In this document: positions 1-7,230 of the stretch, piece by piece
How positions within the stretch are numbered: position 1 is the first letter of the stretch
How the letters are laid out: each line of letters opens with the position of its first letter
Assembly: GCA_036258735.1 (NCBI GenBank)
Contig: DATADC010000200.1
Location: 1 to 38,445, forward strand
DNA length: 38,445 nt
DNA from: JAPSGM01 sp036258735
GTDB taxonomy: Bacteria; Chloroflexota; Limnocylindria; QHBO01
Direction: 5' to 3'
Program-made: the position numbers and the translations under genes
The notes under the pieces: model-generated
Told to the model about the DNA's origin: nothing
Database searches by the model: none
What the model saw: the letters and a program-made list of their open reading frames with translations, nothing else

Positions 1-435
1 GAGCGCGGCTCGTGCATCATCAGCGGCCGCTCGGACGCAACCCTGAACCGCGGCGGCGTGCGGATCGGGACCGCGGAGTTCTACGCCGTGGTGGAAGCGC
101 TGCCGGAGGTCGCCGACGCGCTGGTCCTGCACCTCGACGAAGGCGACCAGCTGCTGCTCTTCGTGGCGCTGCGCGACGGTGCCGCGCTGGACGCACCGTT
201 AGAGGACCGGATCCGCAGCGAGCTGCGGCAGAGCCTCTCGCCGCGCCACGTGCCGGACCGCATCGTGGCCGTGCCCGCCGTCCCGCGCACGCTTTCCGGC
301 AAGAAGCTCGAGGTGCCGGTGAAGCGGATCCTGATGGGTACGCCCGCCGAGCGCGCTGCGTCTCGGGGATCACTCGCGAATCCCGAGTCCCTGGACGCCT
401 TCGTGGAGCTCGCCGCCCACGGTATGCCCGGTTAG
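1..435 (+). CDS. aacS: Acetoacetyl-CoA synthetase, C-terminal part (cut by window start)
   Basis: The open frame enters from the window edge and stops at 433-435, leaving 144 residues. The visible part begins with the signature GRSDATLNRGGVRIGTAEFY (residues 9-28 of the fragment), typical of acetoacetate-CoA ligase, and continues with the C-terminal AMP-binding domain. The sequence PRTLSGKKLEVPVKRIL carries the catalytic lysine region (SGKK) of the acyl-adenylate family. Members of this family activate acetoacetate to acetoacetyl-CoA with ATP in the cytosol. About three quarters of the protein lies outside the window. It converges on an acyl-CoA dehydrogenase, so both neighbours belong to acyl-CoA metabolism. 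The family call is strong because the NRGGVRIGT motif separates it from acetyl-CoA synthetase. Confidence 0.9.
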   Translation, partial: ERGSCIISGRSDATLNRGGVRIGTAEFYAVVEALPEVADALVLHLDEGDQLLLFVALRDGAALDAPLEDRIRSELRQSLSPRHVPDRIVAVPAVPRTLSGKKLEVPVKRILMGTPAERAASRGSLANPESLDAFVELAAHGMPG

Positions 436-483
436 GGCGGCGGTCCGTGCGCCGCCGGGCGTTCTACTAGCGGCCCCGCGGCC

Positions 484-614
484 GTTGCCGGATAGGCACC
501 AATGCGGCGAGTTTGTCGAGGATCGGGTGGGTGCATGTGCCACGGGTTGCGGGATAGGCACCGAGGGGGTATGCGTGGCAGCCCACCCGCCCCCATTGGT
601 GCATTAGCGGCAAC
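484..614. repeat. 131-bp nested inverted/direct repeat element between convergent genes
   Basis: Outer arms 484-507 and 591-614 are an imperfect inverted repeat: 484-490 pairs perfectly with 608-614 and 496-504 with 594-602. Inside, 524-531 pairs with 582-589 (8 bp) and 538-544 with 574-580 (7 bp). The inner loop holds gttgcgggataggcacc (546-562), a 16/17 direct copy of the left outer arm (484-500), so the right arm could pair with either copy. It fills the gap between two converging genes and has no coding signal. It may act as a bidirectional terminator, a mobile palindromic repeat, or a structured RNA; the sequence alone does not decide. Confidence 0.7.
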
Positions 615-653
615 GCGCTACAGAAGCGGATACGGCTCCGCCGCGCGGCCGCC

Positions 654-1805
654 CTACATGGCCCGCAGGCCGAGCAGGTTGCGGGCGATGACCAGCCGCT
701 GGATCTCGCTGGTCCCCTCCCCGATCTCGGTGAGCTTGGCGTCGCGCAGGTATCGCTCGACGTTGTACTCCGACACGTAGCCGTACCCGCCGTGCACCTG
801 CACCGCGTCGTTGGTGACCTGACGCGACACCTCCGACGCGAAGAGCTTGGCCATGGCTGCCTCGGTCGAGTAGGGCTTGCCGCAGTCCTTGAGCCACGCC
901 GCGCGGTAGACCATGAGGCGCGCGGCGTCGATCTGGGTCGCCATGTCGGCGATCATGAAGGCCACACCCTGGAATGAGCCGATGGGCCGGTCGAACTGGC
1001 GGCGCTCCTTGGCATACGCCGATGCCGCCTCATAGGCCGCCTGCGCCAGCCCGAGGGCCATGGCACCGATGCCGATGCGCCCGCCGTCCAGCGTCTGCAG
1101 GAACAGCTTGTCGCCCTCGCCTTCCTCGCCAAGCAGATTCTCGGCCGGGATGCGGCAGTCCTCGAACAGCAGCTCGCCGGTATTCGAGGCATGGAGGCCC
1201 ATCTTCTCCTCCATGCGGCCGACGGAAAAGCCGGGCGCGTCCGCGGGCACGATGAAGGCGCTGATCCTCCCGGTACCGGCCTCCCGCTCGGTGACCGCGG
1301 TGACGACGTAGGTGCCGGCAACCCCGGCGTTGGTGATGAAGCGCTTGCTGCCGCTGAGCACCCACTCGCCGCCGTCGCGGCGGGCGCGCGTGCGCGTGCC
1401 GCGCGAATCCGAGCCTGCGCCGGGCTCGGTCAGGCCGTAGGCGCCCAGCACCTGGCCGGAGGCCATCGGGCGGAGGTATCGGTCCTTCTGCTCATCGGTC
1501 CCCGCCATGTAGATGGGGTTGCAGCCCAGGCTCGTATGCGCCGAGACGATGATCGCCACCGAACCGCTGGCGCGGGCCAGCTCCTCGATGGTGATGGCGT
1601 AGGCCAGCGAATCGAGGCCGGTGCCGCCGACCTCGTCGGGATAGGGAACGCCCAGCAGGCCGAGCTCCGCGGCGCGGCGGATGATGTCGTGTGGGAACTC
1701 CCCACGCGCCTCCAGCTCCGCGGCCACCGGCGCGATCTCGCGCTCCGCGAAGTCGCGAACGGTGCGGCGAATGTCCTGGTGCTGCGGGGAGAGGGCGAAG
1801 TCCAT
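654..1805 (-). CDS. Acyl-CoA dehydrogenase
   Basis: A 383-residue flavoenzyme of normal family length (about 380) starting MDFALSPQHQDIRRTVRDFA. It shows the N-terminal helical domain, the central FAD-contact segment GAYGLTEPGAGSD (about 128-140), and the C-terminal signatures QFDRPIGSFQ and VQVHGGYGYVSEYNVERYLRDAK. The last includes the glycine-rich HGG(Y/F)GY loop and is followed by the ending GTSEIQRLVIARNLL. The GEGTSEIQ segment (starting near residue 362) places the usual catalytic glutamate (E of 'IGEGT') in the position seen in short- and medium-chain dehydrogenases. It oxidises acyl-CoA to 2-enoyl-CoA, passing electrons to ETF. A TAGACT hexamer 39 nt upstream of the ATG may be its -10. 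Chain-length specificity cannot be read from the sequence. Confidence 0.93.
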   Translation of the reverse strand: MDFALSPQHQDIRRTVRDFAEREIAPVAAELEARGEFPHDIIRRAAELGLLGVPYPDEVGGTGLDSLAYAITIEELARASGSVAIIVSAHTSLGCNPIYMAGTDEQKDRYLRPMASGQVLGAYGLTEPGAGSDSRGTRTRARRDGGEWVLSGSKRFITNAGVAGTYVVTAVTEREAGTGRISAFIVPADAPGFSVGRMEEKMGLHASNTGELLFEDCRIPAENLLGEEGEGDKLFLQTLDGGRIGIGAMALGLAQAAYEAASAYAKERRQFDRPIGSFQGVAFMIADMATQIDAARLMVYRAAWLKDCGKPYSTEAAMAKLFASEVSRQVTNDAVQVHGGYGYVSEYNVERYLRDAKLTEIGEGTSEIQRLVIARNLLGLRAM

Positions 1806-1866
1806 GCGCAGGCGGCACCACTGCGGGTTCGGCGGCGGGGCGCCAGTCTAGCAGCGGGTCAAGAGG

Positions 1867-1995
1867 TCAGCCGCGGCGCCAGCGGTCGAGCTCGCGTCGG
1901 GCACGCTGCTCGGCGGCGCGGAGCCGGGTGGCGCGGCGGCGACGCGTCCCAACCGGACGCGGCCGTGAGCGCTTGGCGTGGTTCGGCTTGGGCAT
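1867..1995 (-). CDS. Small arginine-rich hypothetical protein (42 aa)
   Basis: An ATG at 1995-1993 opens a 42-residue frame ending at TGA 1869-1867. The product begins MPKPNHAKRSRPRPV and ends RRELDRWRRG. It is extremely basic (about 17 Arg plus 2 Lys), probably largely helical in its second half. An AGAGGG element lies about 4 nt upstream of the ATG and could be a Shine-Dalgarno site. The gene lies between the start of the acyl-CoA dehydrogenase gene and the promoter of the ABC operon, in a gap that otherwise has no gene. Such composition resembles small nucleic-acid-binding or ribosome-associated proteins, but I recognise no family. High GC makes random Arg-rich frames common, so this is only a candidate. 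Confidence 0.4.
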   Translation of the reverse strand: MPKPNHAKRSRPRPVGTRRRRATRLRAAEQRARRELDRWRRG

Positions 1996-2059
1996 GTGCG
2001 CCCTCTAGACGCGAGCCGGCAGGCTTTGGTTGCAGCGGCCTGTCGGCCCCTCCTATTCG

Positions 2060-2090
2060 TTGACAGCCGCGGCCGGCCGAGGCCTATACT
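2060..2090 (+). promoter_or_regulatory. Sigma-70-type promoter of the polyamine ABC operon
   Basis: A perfect TTGACA (2060-2065) is followed after 19 bp by TATACT (2085-2090); reading the -10 one base earlier gives an 18-bp spacer. The predicted transcript would start near 2097 and carry a leader of about 60 nt before the TTG start codon at 2157. This is the best consensus match in the window and lies in the only open space upstream of the operon. Confidence 0.7.
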
Positions 2091-2156
2091 CGCCGCCCAC
2101 GAAGCCTCCAGTAACGCTGCAAGGTTCGGGTCGCGGGCCGGACCTGGGGAGTCGGA

Positions 2157-3314
2157 TTGGCGCCGGAGACGGACGTTCGCCTGGACCGGGTCACCAAACG
2201 GTTCCATGAGGTCGTCGCGGTCGACGACCTGTCGCTGGAGATTCGCCGCGGTGAGTTCTTCTCCCTGCTGGGGCCGTCCGGCTGCGGGAAGACCACCACG
2301 CTGCGCATCATCGGCGGGTTCGAGGAGGCGACCGCCGGCACGGTCTACCTGGGCGACGCCGACGTCACCAACCTGCCGCCCTTCAAGCGGGACGTCAACA
2401 CCGTCTTCCAGAACTACGCGCTCTTCCCGCACCTGTCCGTCTTCGAGAACGTGGCCTTCGGGTTGCGGCGTCGCAAGGTGGCCGGTCCCGAGCTCGACCG
2501 ACGCGTCAAGGAGATGCTCGACCTGGTGGAGCTCCCCGGCTACGAACGCCGCAAGCCCTCGCAGCTGTCAGGCGGGCAGCAGCAGCGCGTGGCTCTGGCC
2601 CGCGCCCTGATCAACCACCCGCGCGTGCTGCTCCTCGACGAGCCGCTCGGCGCGCTGGACATGAAGCTGCGCAAGCAGATGCAGCTCGAGCTGAAGCGAA
2701 TCCAGACCGAGGTGGGCATCACCTTCGTCTACGTCACGCACGACCAGGAGGAGGCGATGACCATGTCGGACCGCATCGCCGTCATGCGCCACGGGCGGAT
2801 CGAGCAGCTGGGCACGGCCGAGGAGCTGTACGAGCGGCCCACCACCGCCTTCGTGGCGGGCTTCCTGGGGGTCAGCAACCTGCTCGACGGCGACGTGGTC
2901 GGACGCGACAACCGCTGGGTGGAGGTCCGCCTGCCTGACGGTGCCACGCTGCGAGCGCCGGCCGAGCTGGCCAACGGCGGGAAGTCGGTGCGCGTCGGCG
3001 TCCGGCCCGAGAAGCTGCGGGTCGTGCCCTTCGAAGGCGACGAGGGCAACGGCGACGCCGCGTTGAACAGCCTCGGCGGCACGGTGCTGGACGCCAGCTA
3101 CATCGGCGTCAGCACCCAGTACCTCATCGAGACCCGTGACGGCCACCGGCTGGTGGCCTACGCCCAGAACCTGGAGACCAGTGGCTCGTCGGAGGCGCTG
3201 GCCGATGGTCAACAGGTTCGCGTCAGCTGGAAACCCCAGCACACCTTCGTCATCCAGGCGTCCGAGCACGTCCACGAGGCCCACAGCCAGGAGGAGACCG
3301 ATACCGATGCGTGA
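2157..3314 (+). CDS. potA: Polyamine-type ABC transporter ATP-binding protein
   Basis: A 385-residue ATPase starting at TTG 2157, five bases after a gggag ribosome-binding site (2147-2151). Motifs seen: Walker A GPSGCGKT (39-46), Q-loop Q85 in VFQNYALFPH, signature LSGGQQQR (137-144), Walker B VLLLDEP (157-163), D-loop GALD and H-loop H195. After about residue 235 comes a TOBE-type domain (VGVRPEKLRV), which marks the spermidine/putrescine, iron and sugar group of importers. The order ATPase, binding protein, permease, permease supports a PotABCD-like uptake system. Its stop codon overlaps the next start by 8 nt. It is the only import ATPase in the window and could also serve the ATPase-less locus at 23879-26690 (inference). 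Confidence 0.92.
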   Translation: MAPETDVRLDRVTKRFHEVVAVDDLSLEIRRGEFFSLLGPSGCGKTTTLRIIGGFEEATAGTVYLGDADVTNLPPFKRDVNTVFQNYALFPHLSVFENVAFGLRRRKVAGPELDRRVKEMLDLVELPGYERRKPSQLSGGQQQRVALARALINHPRVLLLDEPLGALDMKLRKQMQLELKRIQTEVGITFVYVTHDQEEAMTMSDRIAVMRHGRIEQLGTAEELYERPTTAFVAGFLGVSNLLDGDVVGRDNRWVEVRLPDGATLRAPAELANGGKSVRVGVRPEKLRVVPFEGDEGNGDAALNSLGGTVLDASYIGVSTQYLIETRDGHRLVAYAQNLETSGSSEALADGQQVRVSWKPQHTFVIQASEHVHEAHSQEETDTDA

Positions 3315-4605
3315 CGCAGAGCAGACTCGCCTGGAGCGTGCCATCGCACGGGCGCTGCGGCCCCAGCGTCGCCTGAGCCGGCGCGACTTCATGAGGGGCG
3401 GCGCCTACGCGGCCGGCGCCCTGTCGCTGCCCGCCATCCTTGCCGCGTGTGGGATCGAGGCCTCTCAGGCGCCATCGCGCGGGGCTGGGGCGACGGCAGG
3501 GGCCACGGGCCAGGCGGTCGGCGGGGGGCAGCCGAGCGGCACCCTTAACTTCGCCAACTGGCCGCTATACATCGACGTCGTCGGCGGCGAGGGCAGCCGG
3601 TCACCCACGCTTACTCAGTTCGAACGTGAAACCGGCATCCAGGTCAACTACGTCGAGGACATCCAGGACAACGTGTCCTTCTTTGGCGAGCACCAGCCTG
3701 ATCTGGAGGCAGGTAATTCGATCGGCTTCGACCTCATCGTCCTGACCGACTGGATGATCGCCAACATGATCAGCTTCGGGTACCTGGAGCAGATCGACGT
3801 CGCGCGGGACGTTCCCAACTTTGTGGAGCACGCCGCCGACAAGTACAAGAACCCCTGGTACGACGCCAACAACGCGCACAGCGTGCCGTGGCAGTCGGGC
3901 GTCACCGGCATCGGCTACAACCCCGCGCTGGTGGACGAGGAGATCACCTCGCTGGCACAGCTGTTCGATCCGGCGCGGATCGAGAAGTACTCCGGCCAGA
4001 TCGGCATGTTCACCGAGATGCGCGACTCGATGAACTTGGCGCTGCTGTACCTGGGGATCGACCCCACGACGGCCACGCTCGAGGATGCGGAGCGCGCCCA
4101 GGAGGTCCTGCTGGAGCAGGGCCAGTACGTGCGCGACTACTACGGCAACGAGTATGCGCAGGGGCTGGCCGACGAGAGCCTGGCCATCACCATGGCGTGG
4201 TCGGGTGATGTGTTCCAGCTGCAGTTCGACAATCCCGACCTTCAGTTCGTCGTCCCCGAAGAGGGCGCGAACCTATGGATCGACAACATGGCCATCCCGA
4301 GGAACGCGGAGCACCCGAACGACGCGCTGGCCATGATGAACTTCGTCTACCAGCCGGAGGTCGCGGCGCAAATCGCCGAATGGGTCAACTACATCTGTCC
4401 GGTGCCGGAGGCGCAGGACATCATCCGTCAGCACGCCGAAGAAGCCGGGAGCGCCGGCGACCGGGAGTACCTGGAGGCCGTGGCCGAGTCCCCTCTCGTC
4501 TTCCCCACCGAGGAGATGCTGGCCAACCTGTACGGCTACCCGATCCTGAACGAGGAGCAGGAACGCCAATGGAACGAGCTTTTCCAGGAGGTCACGCAGG
4601 GCTAG
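3307..4605 (+). CDS. potD: Polyamine-type ABC transporter substrate-binding protein, Tat lipoprotein
   Basis: I place the start at ATG 3307, inside the end of the ATPase gene, 12 nt after AGGAGG at 3289-3294; this gives 432 residues. An upstream in-frame ATG would overlap the ATPase deeply and is not needed. Residues 24-29 SRRDFM form a twin-arginine signal, followed by a hydrophobic stretch and the lipobox LAAC with Cys48, so the protein should be exported folded by Tat and lipid-anchored. The mature part begins with an Ala/Gly linker and then LNFANWPLYID, the typical opening of PotD/PotF-type binding proteins. Conserved pieces include DLIVLTDWM, VPWQSGVTGIGYN and MAWSGDVFQLQ. The exact ligand (putrescine, spermidine or other amine) is inferred. 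Confidence 0.92.
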   Translation: MRDAEQTRLERAIARALRPQRRLSRRDFMRGGAYAAGALSLPAILAACGIEASQAPSRGAGATAGATGQAVGGGQPSGTLNFANWPLYIDVVGGEGSRSPTLTQFERETGIQVNYVEDIQDNVSFFGEHQPDLEAGNSIGFDLIVLTDWMIANMISFGYLEQIDVARDVPNFVEHAADKYKNPWYDANNAHSVPWQSGVTGIGYNPALVDEEITSLAQLFDPARIEKYSGQIGMFTEMRDSMNLALLYLGIDPTTATLEDAERAQEVLLEQGQYVRDYYGNEYAQGLADESLAITMAWSGDVFQLQFDNPDLQFVVPEEGANLWIDNMAIPRNAEHPNDALAMMNFVYQPEVAAQIAEWVNYICPVPEAQDIIRQHAEEAGSAGDREYLEAVAESPLVFPTEEMLANLYGYPILNEEQERQWNELFQEVTQG

Positions 4606-4649
4606 GCGCGGACGAGAAGGGCTGAGCGCGTCGGTTCGGCAGGGCCTGG

Positions 4650-5510
4650 GTGGCTGGCTGGCTGCGCCGCCACAGCGGCATCATCCCCTACCTCTTCCTG
4701 GTCCCCGGCGGCCTGTGGCTGGCCATCTTCTTCGTCGTCCCCATGGTCACCATGGCGAGTGTCAGCCTCCAGGAGGGTTCGCTGGGGACGGGGTTCCGGC
4801 TGACGTGGAACTTCGACATCTTCCCGGAGGCGGTCGCCCGCTGGGACACGCAATTCATCCGCTCGCTGATCTTCGGGCTGATTGTCACCGTGCTGGCCAT
4901 GGTCATCGGCTACCCGATGGCCTACACCATCGCCTTCCGCGGCGGCCGCTACAAGACGATCCTGTTGCTGCTGGTGATCATGCCGTTCTTCACCAGCTTC
5001 GTGATCAGAACCATCAGCTGGAAGTTCATCCTGGCCGACCAGGGCTTCGTGCTGGGCACGCTTAAGGACATCGGCCTGCTGGATGAGGGCTTTCGCCTCA
5101 TCGCCACGCCGGTGGCCGTGATCAGCGGCATCACCTACAACTTCCTGCCCTTCGTGGTGCTGCCCCTGTATGTGGCGCTTGAGCGGATCGACTACCGCCT
5201 CATCGAGGCGGCCAACGACCTGTATGCCAGCCGACTCCAAGCCTTCCTGCGCGTGACGCTGCCGCTGTCGATCCCCGGCGTGTTCGCCGCCTCGCTACTC
5301 AGCTTCATCCCGGCCGTGGGCGATTACCTCAACGCGGACCTGCTGGGCAGCCGCAACGAGACCATGATCGGGAATGTGATCCAGACGCTGTACCTCACCA
5401 ACCGCGACTACCCCGAGGCCAGCGCCCTGTCGCTGATCCTGATGGCCGGCATCCTGGTCAGCATCTTCCTCTACGTTCGGCTGCTCCGCGGCCAGGAGCT
5501 GACCGCCTGA
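4650..5510 (+). CDS. potB: Polyamine-type ABC transporter permease (PotB-like)
   Basis: A 286-residue integral membrane protein starting at GTG 4650, 44 nt after the binding-protein gene. The first membrane segment is YLFLVPGGLWLAIFFVVP (14-31), and about five more follow, in line with the six-helix PotB/PotH architecture. The cytoplasmic EAA loop, which docks onto the ATPase, reads EAANDLYASRLQAFLRVTLP (186-205) and is conserved except for Y in place of the usual G. The stop TGA (5508-5510) shares its last base with the ATG of the next permease. The start is the least certain part, because no good ribosome-binding site precedes the GTG. Confidence 0.92.
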   Translation: MAGWLRRHSGIIPYLFLVPGGLWLAIFFVVPMVTMASVSLQEGSLGTGFRLTWNFDIFPEAVARWDTQFIRSLIFGLIVTVLAMVIGYPMAYTIAFRGGRYKTILLLLVIMPFFTSFVIRTISWKFILADQGFVLGTLKDIGLLDEGFRLIATPVAVISGITYNFLPFVVLPLYVALERIDYRLIEAANDLYASRLQAFLRVTLPLSIPGVFAASLLSFIPAVGDYLNADLLGSRNETMIGNVIQTLYLTNRDYPEASALSLILMAGILVSIFLYVRLLRGQELTA

Positions 5511-6385
5511 TGGCCAGCGTGACGGCACCCGTCGCCCGCGCCGGTGCGCCGGCGGCCACGCGGCGCCCTCGCGCAGGCGCCCGCCTCGCGCGGGCGGCAC
5601 TGCCGGTGTACACCGGACTGGTGGTGGCGTACCTGTTCCTGCCGATCGTGGTCATGGCTGTCTTCGGTTTCAACCAGGTCCAGGGCCGCTTCAACTTCAC
5701 CTGGCAAGGCTTCACCGTAGAGCACTGGCGGAACCTGTTCAGCAGCTACCCGCAGCTGAACCAGGCGCTGGTCAACTCGCTGATTGTGGCGGTGGCCTCG
5801 ACCCTGGTGGCCACCACGCTCGGCACGCTCATCGGCCTGGCGCTGACGCGCTACGAGTTCCGAGGCCGCGGCCCGCTGAACCTGCTGATCTTCCTGCCCA
5901 TCGCCACGCCAGAGATCGTGCTGGGCGCGGCCCTGCTGGCCATGTTCGTGTCGGTGGGCGTGGGCCGTGGCCTGCTGACGATCATCCTGGCCCACGTCAT
6001 GTTCAACATCAGCTACGTGGTCGTCACCGTCCGAGCCCGGCTCGCCGGCTTCAACCGAGCGCTGGAGGAGGCGGCCATGGACCTGGGGGCCGATGAGTGG
6101 ACGACCTTCCGCAAAGTGACCTTCCCGCTGATATTCCCCGGCATCCTGGCCGCGGCGCTCCTGGCGTTCGCCCTCTCGGTGGACGACTTCGTCATCACCC
6201 AGTTCACCGCGGGCAGCACCCAGACCTTTCCGCTGTGGGTCTACGGCGCCTCGCGCATCGGCGTGCCGCCGCAGGTCAACGTCATGGGCACGCTCATCTT
6301 CCTCATCGCCATGGTCGGGGTCGTGGCCTGGATCGCGCTCCAGCGGCGGGAGCTGCAGGCGTCGCCGACCAGGACCGACGCCTGA
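5510..6385 (+). CDS. potC: Polyamine-type ABC transporter permease (PotC-like)
   Basis: A 291-residue permease whose ATG overlaps the preceding stop (TGATG at 5508-5512). An Ala/Arg-rich cytoplasmic tail of about 30 residues precedes the first helix (LPVYTGLVVAYLFLPIVVMAVF begins at 31). The EAA loop EEAAMDLGADEWTTFRKVTF starts at 186, a good match to the PotC consensus, and the periplasmic motif SVDDFVITQFTAG near 230 is typical of PotC/PotI. It would pair with the upstream permease to form the channel. Its stop again forms a TGATG overlap with the next gene, so the regulator behind it is part of the same transcript. Confidence 0.92.
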   Translation: MASVTAPVARAGAPAATRRPRAGARLARAALPVYTGLVVAYLFLPIVVMAVFGFNQVQGRFNFTWQGFTVEHWRNLFSSYPQLNQALVNSLIVAVASTLVATTLGTLIGLALTRYEFRGRGPLNLLIFLPIATPEIVLGAALLAMFVSVGVGRGLLTIILAHVMFNISYVVVTVRARLAGFNRALEEAAMDLGADEWTTFRKVTFPLIFPGILAAALLAFALSVDDFVITQFTAGSTQTFPLWVYGASRIGVPPQVNVMGTLIFLIAMVGVVAWIALQRRELQASPTRTDA

Positions 6386-7230
6386 TGGGGCCCCATCACG
6401 CTCCGCTTAGGGCGCCTGGCGCAGCTGACCCGAGCCAGACGCCTCGATTCGCCACCCTGCGGATCGGCGAGGCCGCGCGGCAGGTGGGCGTCTCGGCGTC
6501 CGCCCTGCGGCTGTGGGAGCGCCAGCAGCTGGTCACACCCGCGCGCACCGCATCGGGCTACCGGCTGTACTCGGAGGACGACGTCGCGCACCTGCGCCGG
6601 ATCAGGCGCATGCGCGACCAGCAGGTGAACGCTCCGGGCATCCGTCGCATGCTGCCCCTGCCCTGGGCCAGGGCCGCAACCCCCGCGCGGGATGGCGCGC
6701 TGGTGTCGCGCCTGCGCGCGCATCGGCGGCGGCTGGGCCTGTCGCTGAAGGAGGCCGGCGGGCGGGCGCGGATCTCGCCCTCGTTCCTGTCCGCCCTGGA
6801 GCGCGGCGCGGCCGATGCCAGCCTGGCCACCATGCAGCGCCTGACCCGTGCCTACGGCGTGACCATGCTGGACCTGTTCGAGCCGGCCGCCGGCGTTGGG
6901 CGCCGGGTCCGCCCCGCGGAGCGCCCGGTGCTCGACCTGGAGGCCGCCGGTATCCGCATCGAGCAGCTGGCGGTGGGCGCCGCGGCGCTGGAGCCGCAGC
7001 TGTTCGTGCTGGCGCCCGGATCGTCCAGCGAGGGGCGCTACTCGCACGCCGGGGAGGAGTTCCTGTACGTCCTGGAGGGGGACGTCACCTTCTGGGTCGG
7101 CGCGCGCGAGGTCTACCGGCTGCGCACCGGCGACTCGCTGTCGTTCCCGTCAACCCTTCCGCATCGCTGGCGCAATGCCGCCAGCGGGGAGACACGACTG
7201 CTATGGATCAATACGCCGCCGACGTTCTGA
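6385..7230 (+). CDS. Transcriptional regulator with MerR, XRE and cupin domains
   Basis: The start ATG 6385 overlaps the permease stop and gives 281 residues. Three domains are visible. A MerR-type winged helix covers about 24-90, with LRIGEAARQVGVSASALRLWE and GYRLYSEDDV. A second, XRE-type helix-turn-helix covers about 105-165, with SRLRAHRRRLGLSLKEAG and SPSFLSALERG. A C-terminal cupin covers about 190-281 with HAGEEFLYVLEGDV (221-234) and SFPSTLPHRWRN. The cupin probably senses a small ligand. Its position between a polyamine importer and an aminotransferase suggests it controls this operon in response to an amine or its product (inference). Carrying two DNA-binding domains in one chain is unusual. 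Confidence 0.88.
   Translation: MGPHHAPLRAPGAADPSQTPRFATLRIGEAARQVGVSASALRLWERQQLVTPARTASGYRLYSEDDVAHLRRIRRMRDQQVNAPGIRRMLPLPWARAATPARDGALVSRLRAHRRRLGLSLKEAGGRARISPSFLSALERGAADASLATMQRLTRAYGVTMLDLFEPAAGVGRRVRPAERPVLDLEAAGIRIEQLAVGAAALEPQLFVLAPGSSSEGRYSHAGEEFLYVLEGDVTFWVGAREVYRLRTGDSLSFPSTLPHRWRNAASGETRLLWINTPPTF

Noticed and set aside
1191..2063. Open frame (290 codons) on the plus strand opposite the acyl-CoA dehydrogenase
   Set aside because: It is the mirror of a strongly supported gene, and its translation has no domain and is rich in Arg/Ala/Gly.
2000..2156. Possible tRNA near a GGTTCG box
   Set aside because: A short GGTTCG-like string exists, but no acceptor stem or cloverleaf pairing could be made around it. 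No tRNA or rRNA was recognised anywhere in the window.
3136..3306. N-terminal extension of the first SBP gene to an upstream in-frame ATG
   Set aside because: It would overlap the ATPase gene by about 180 nt and place the Tat signal deep inside the protein. ATG 3307 puts the signal at residues 24-29.
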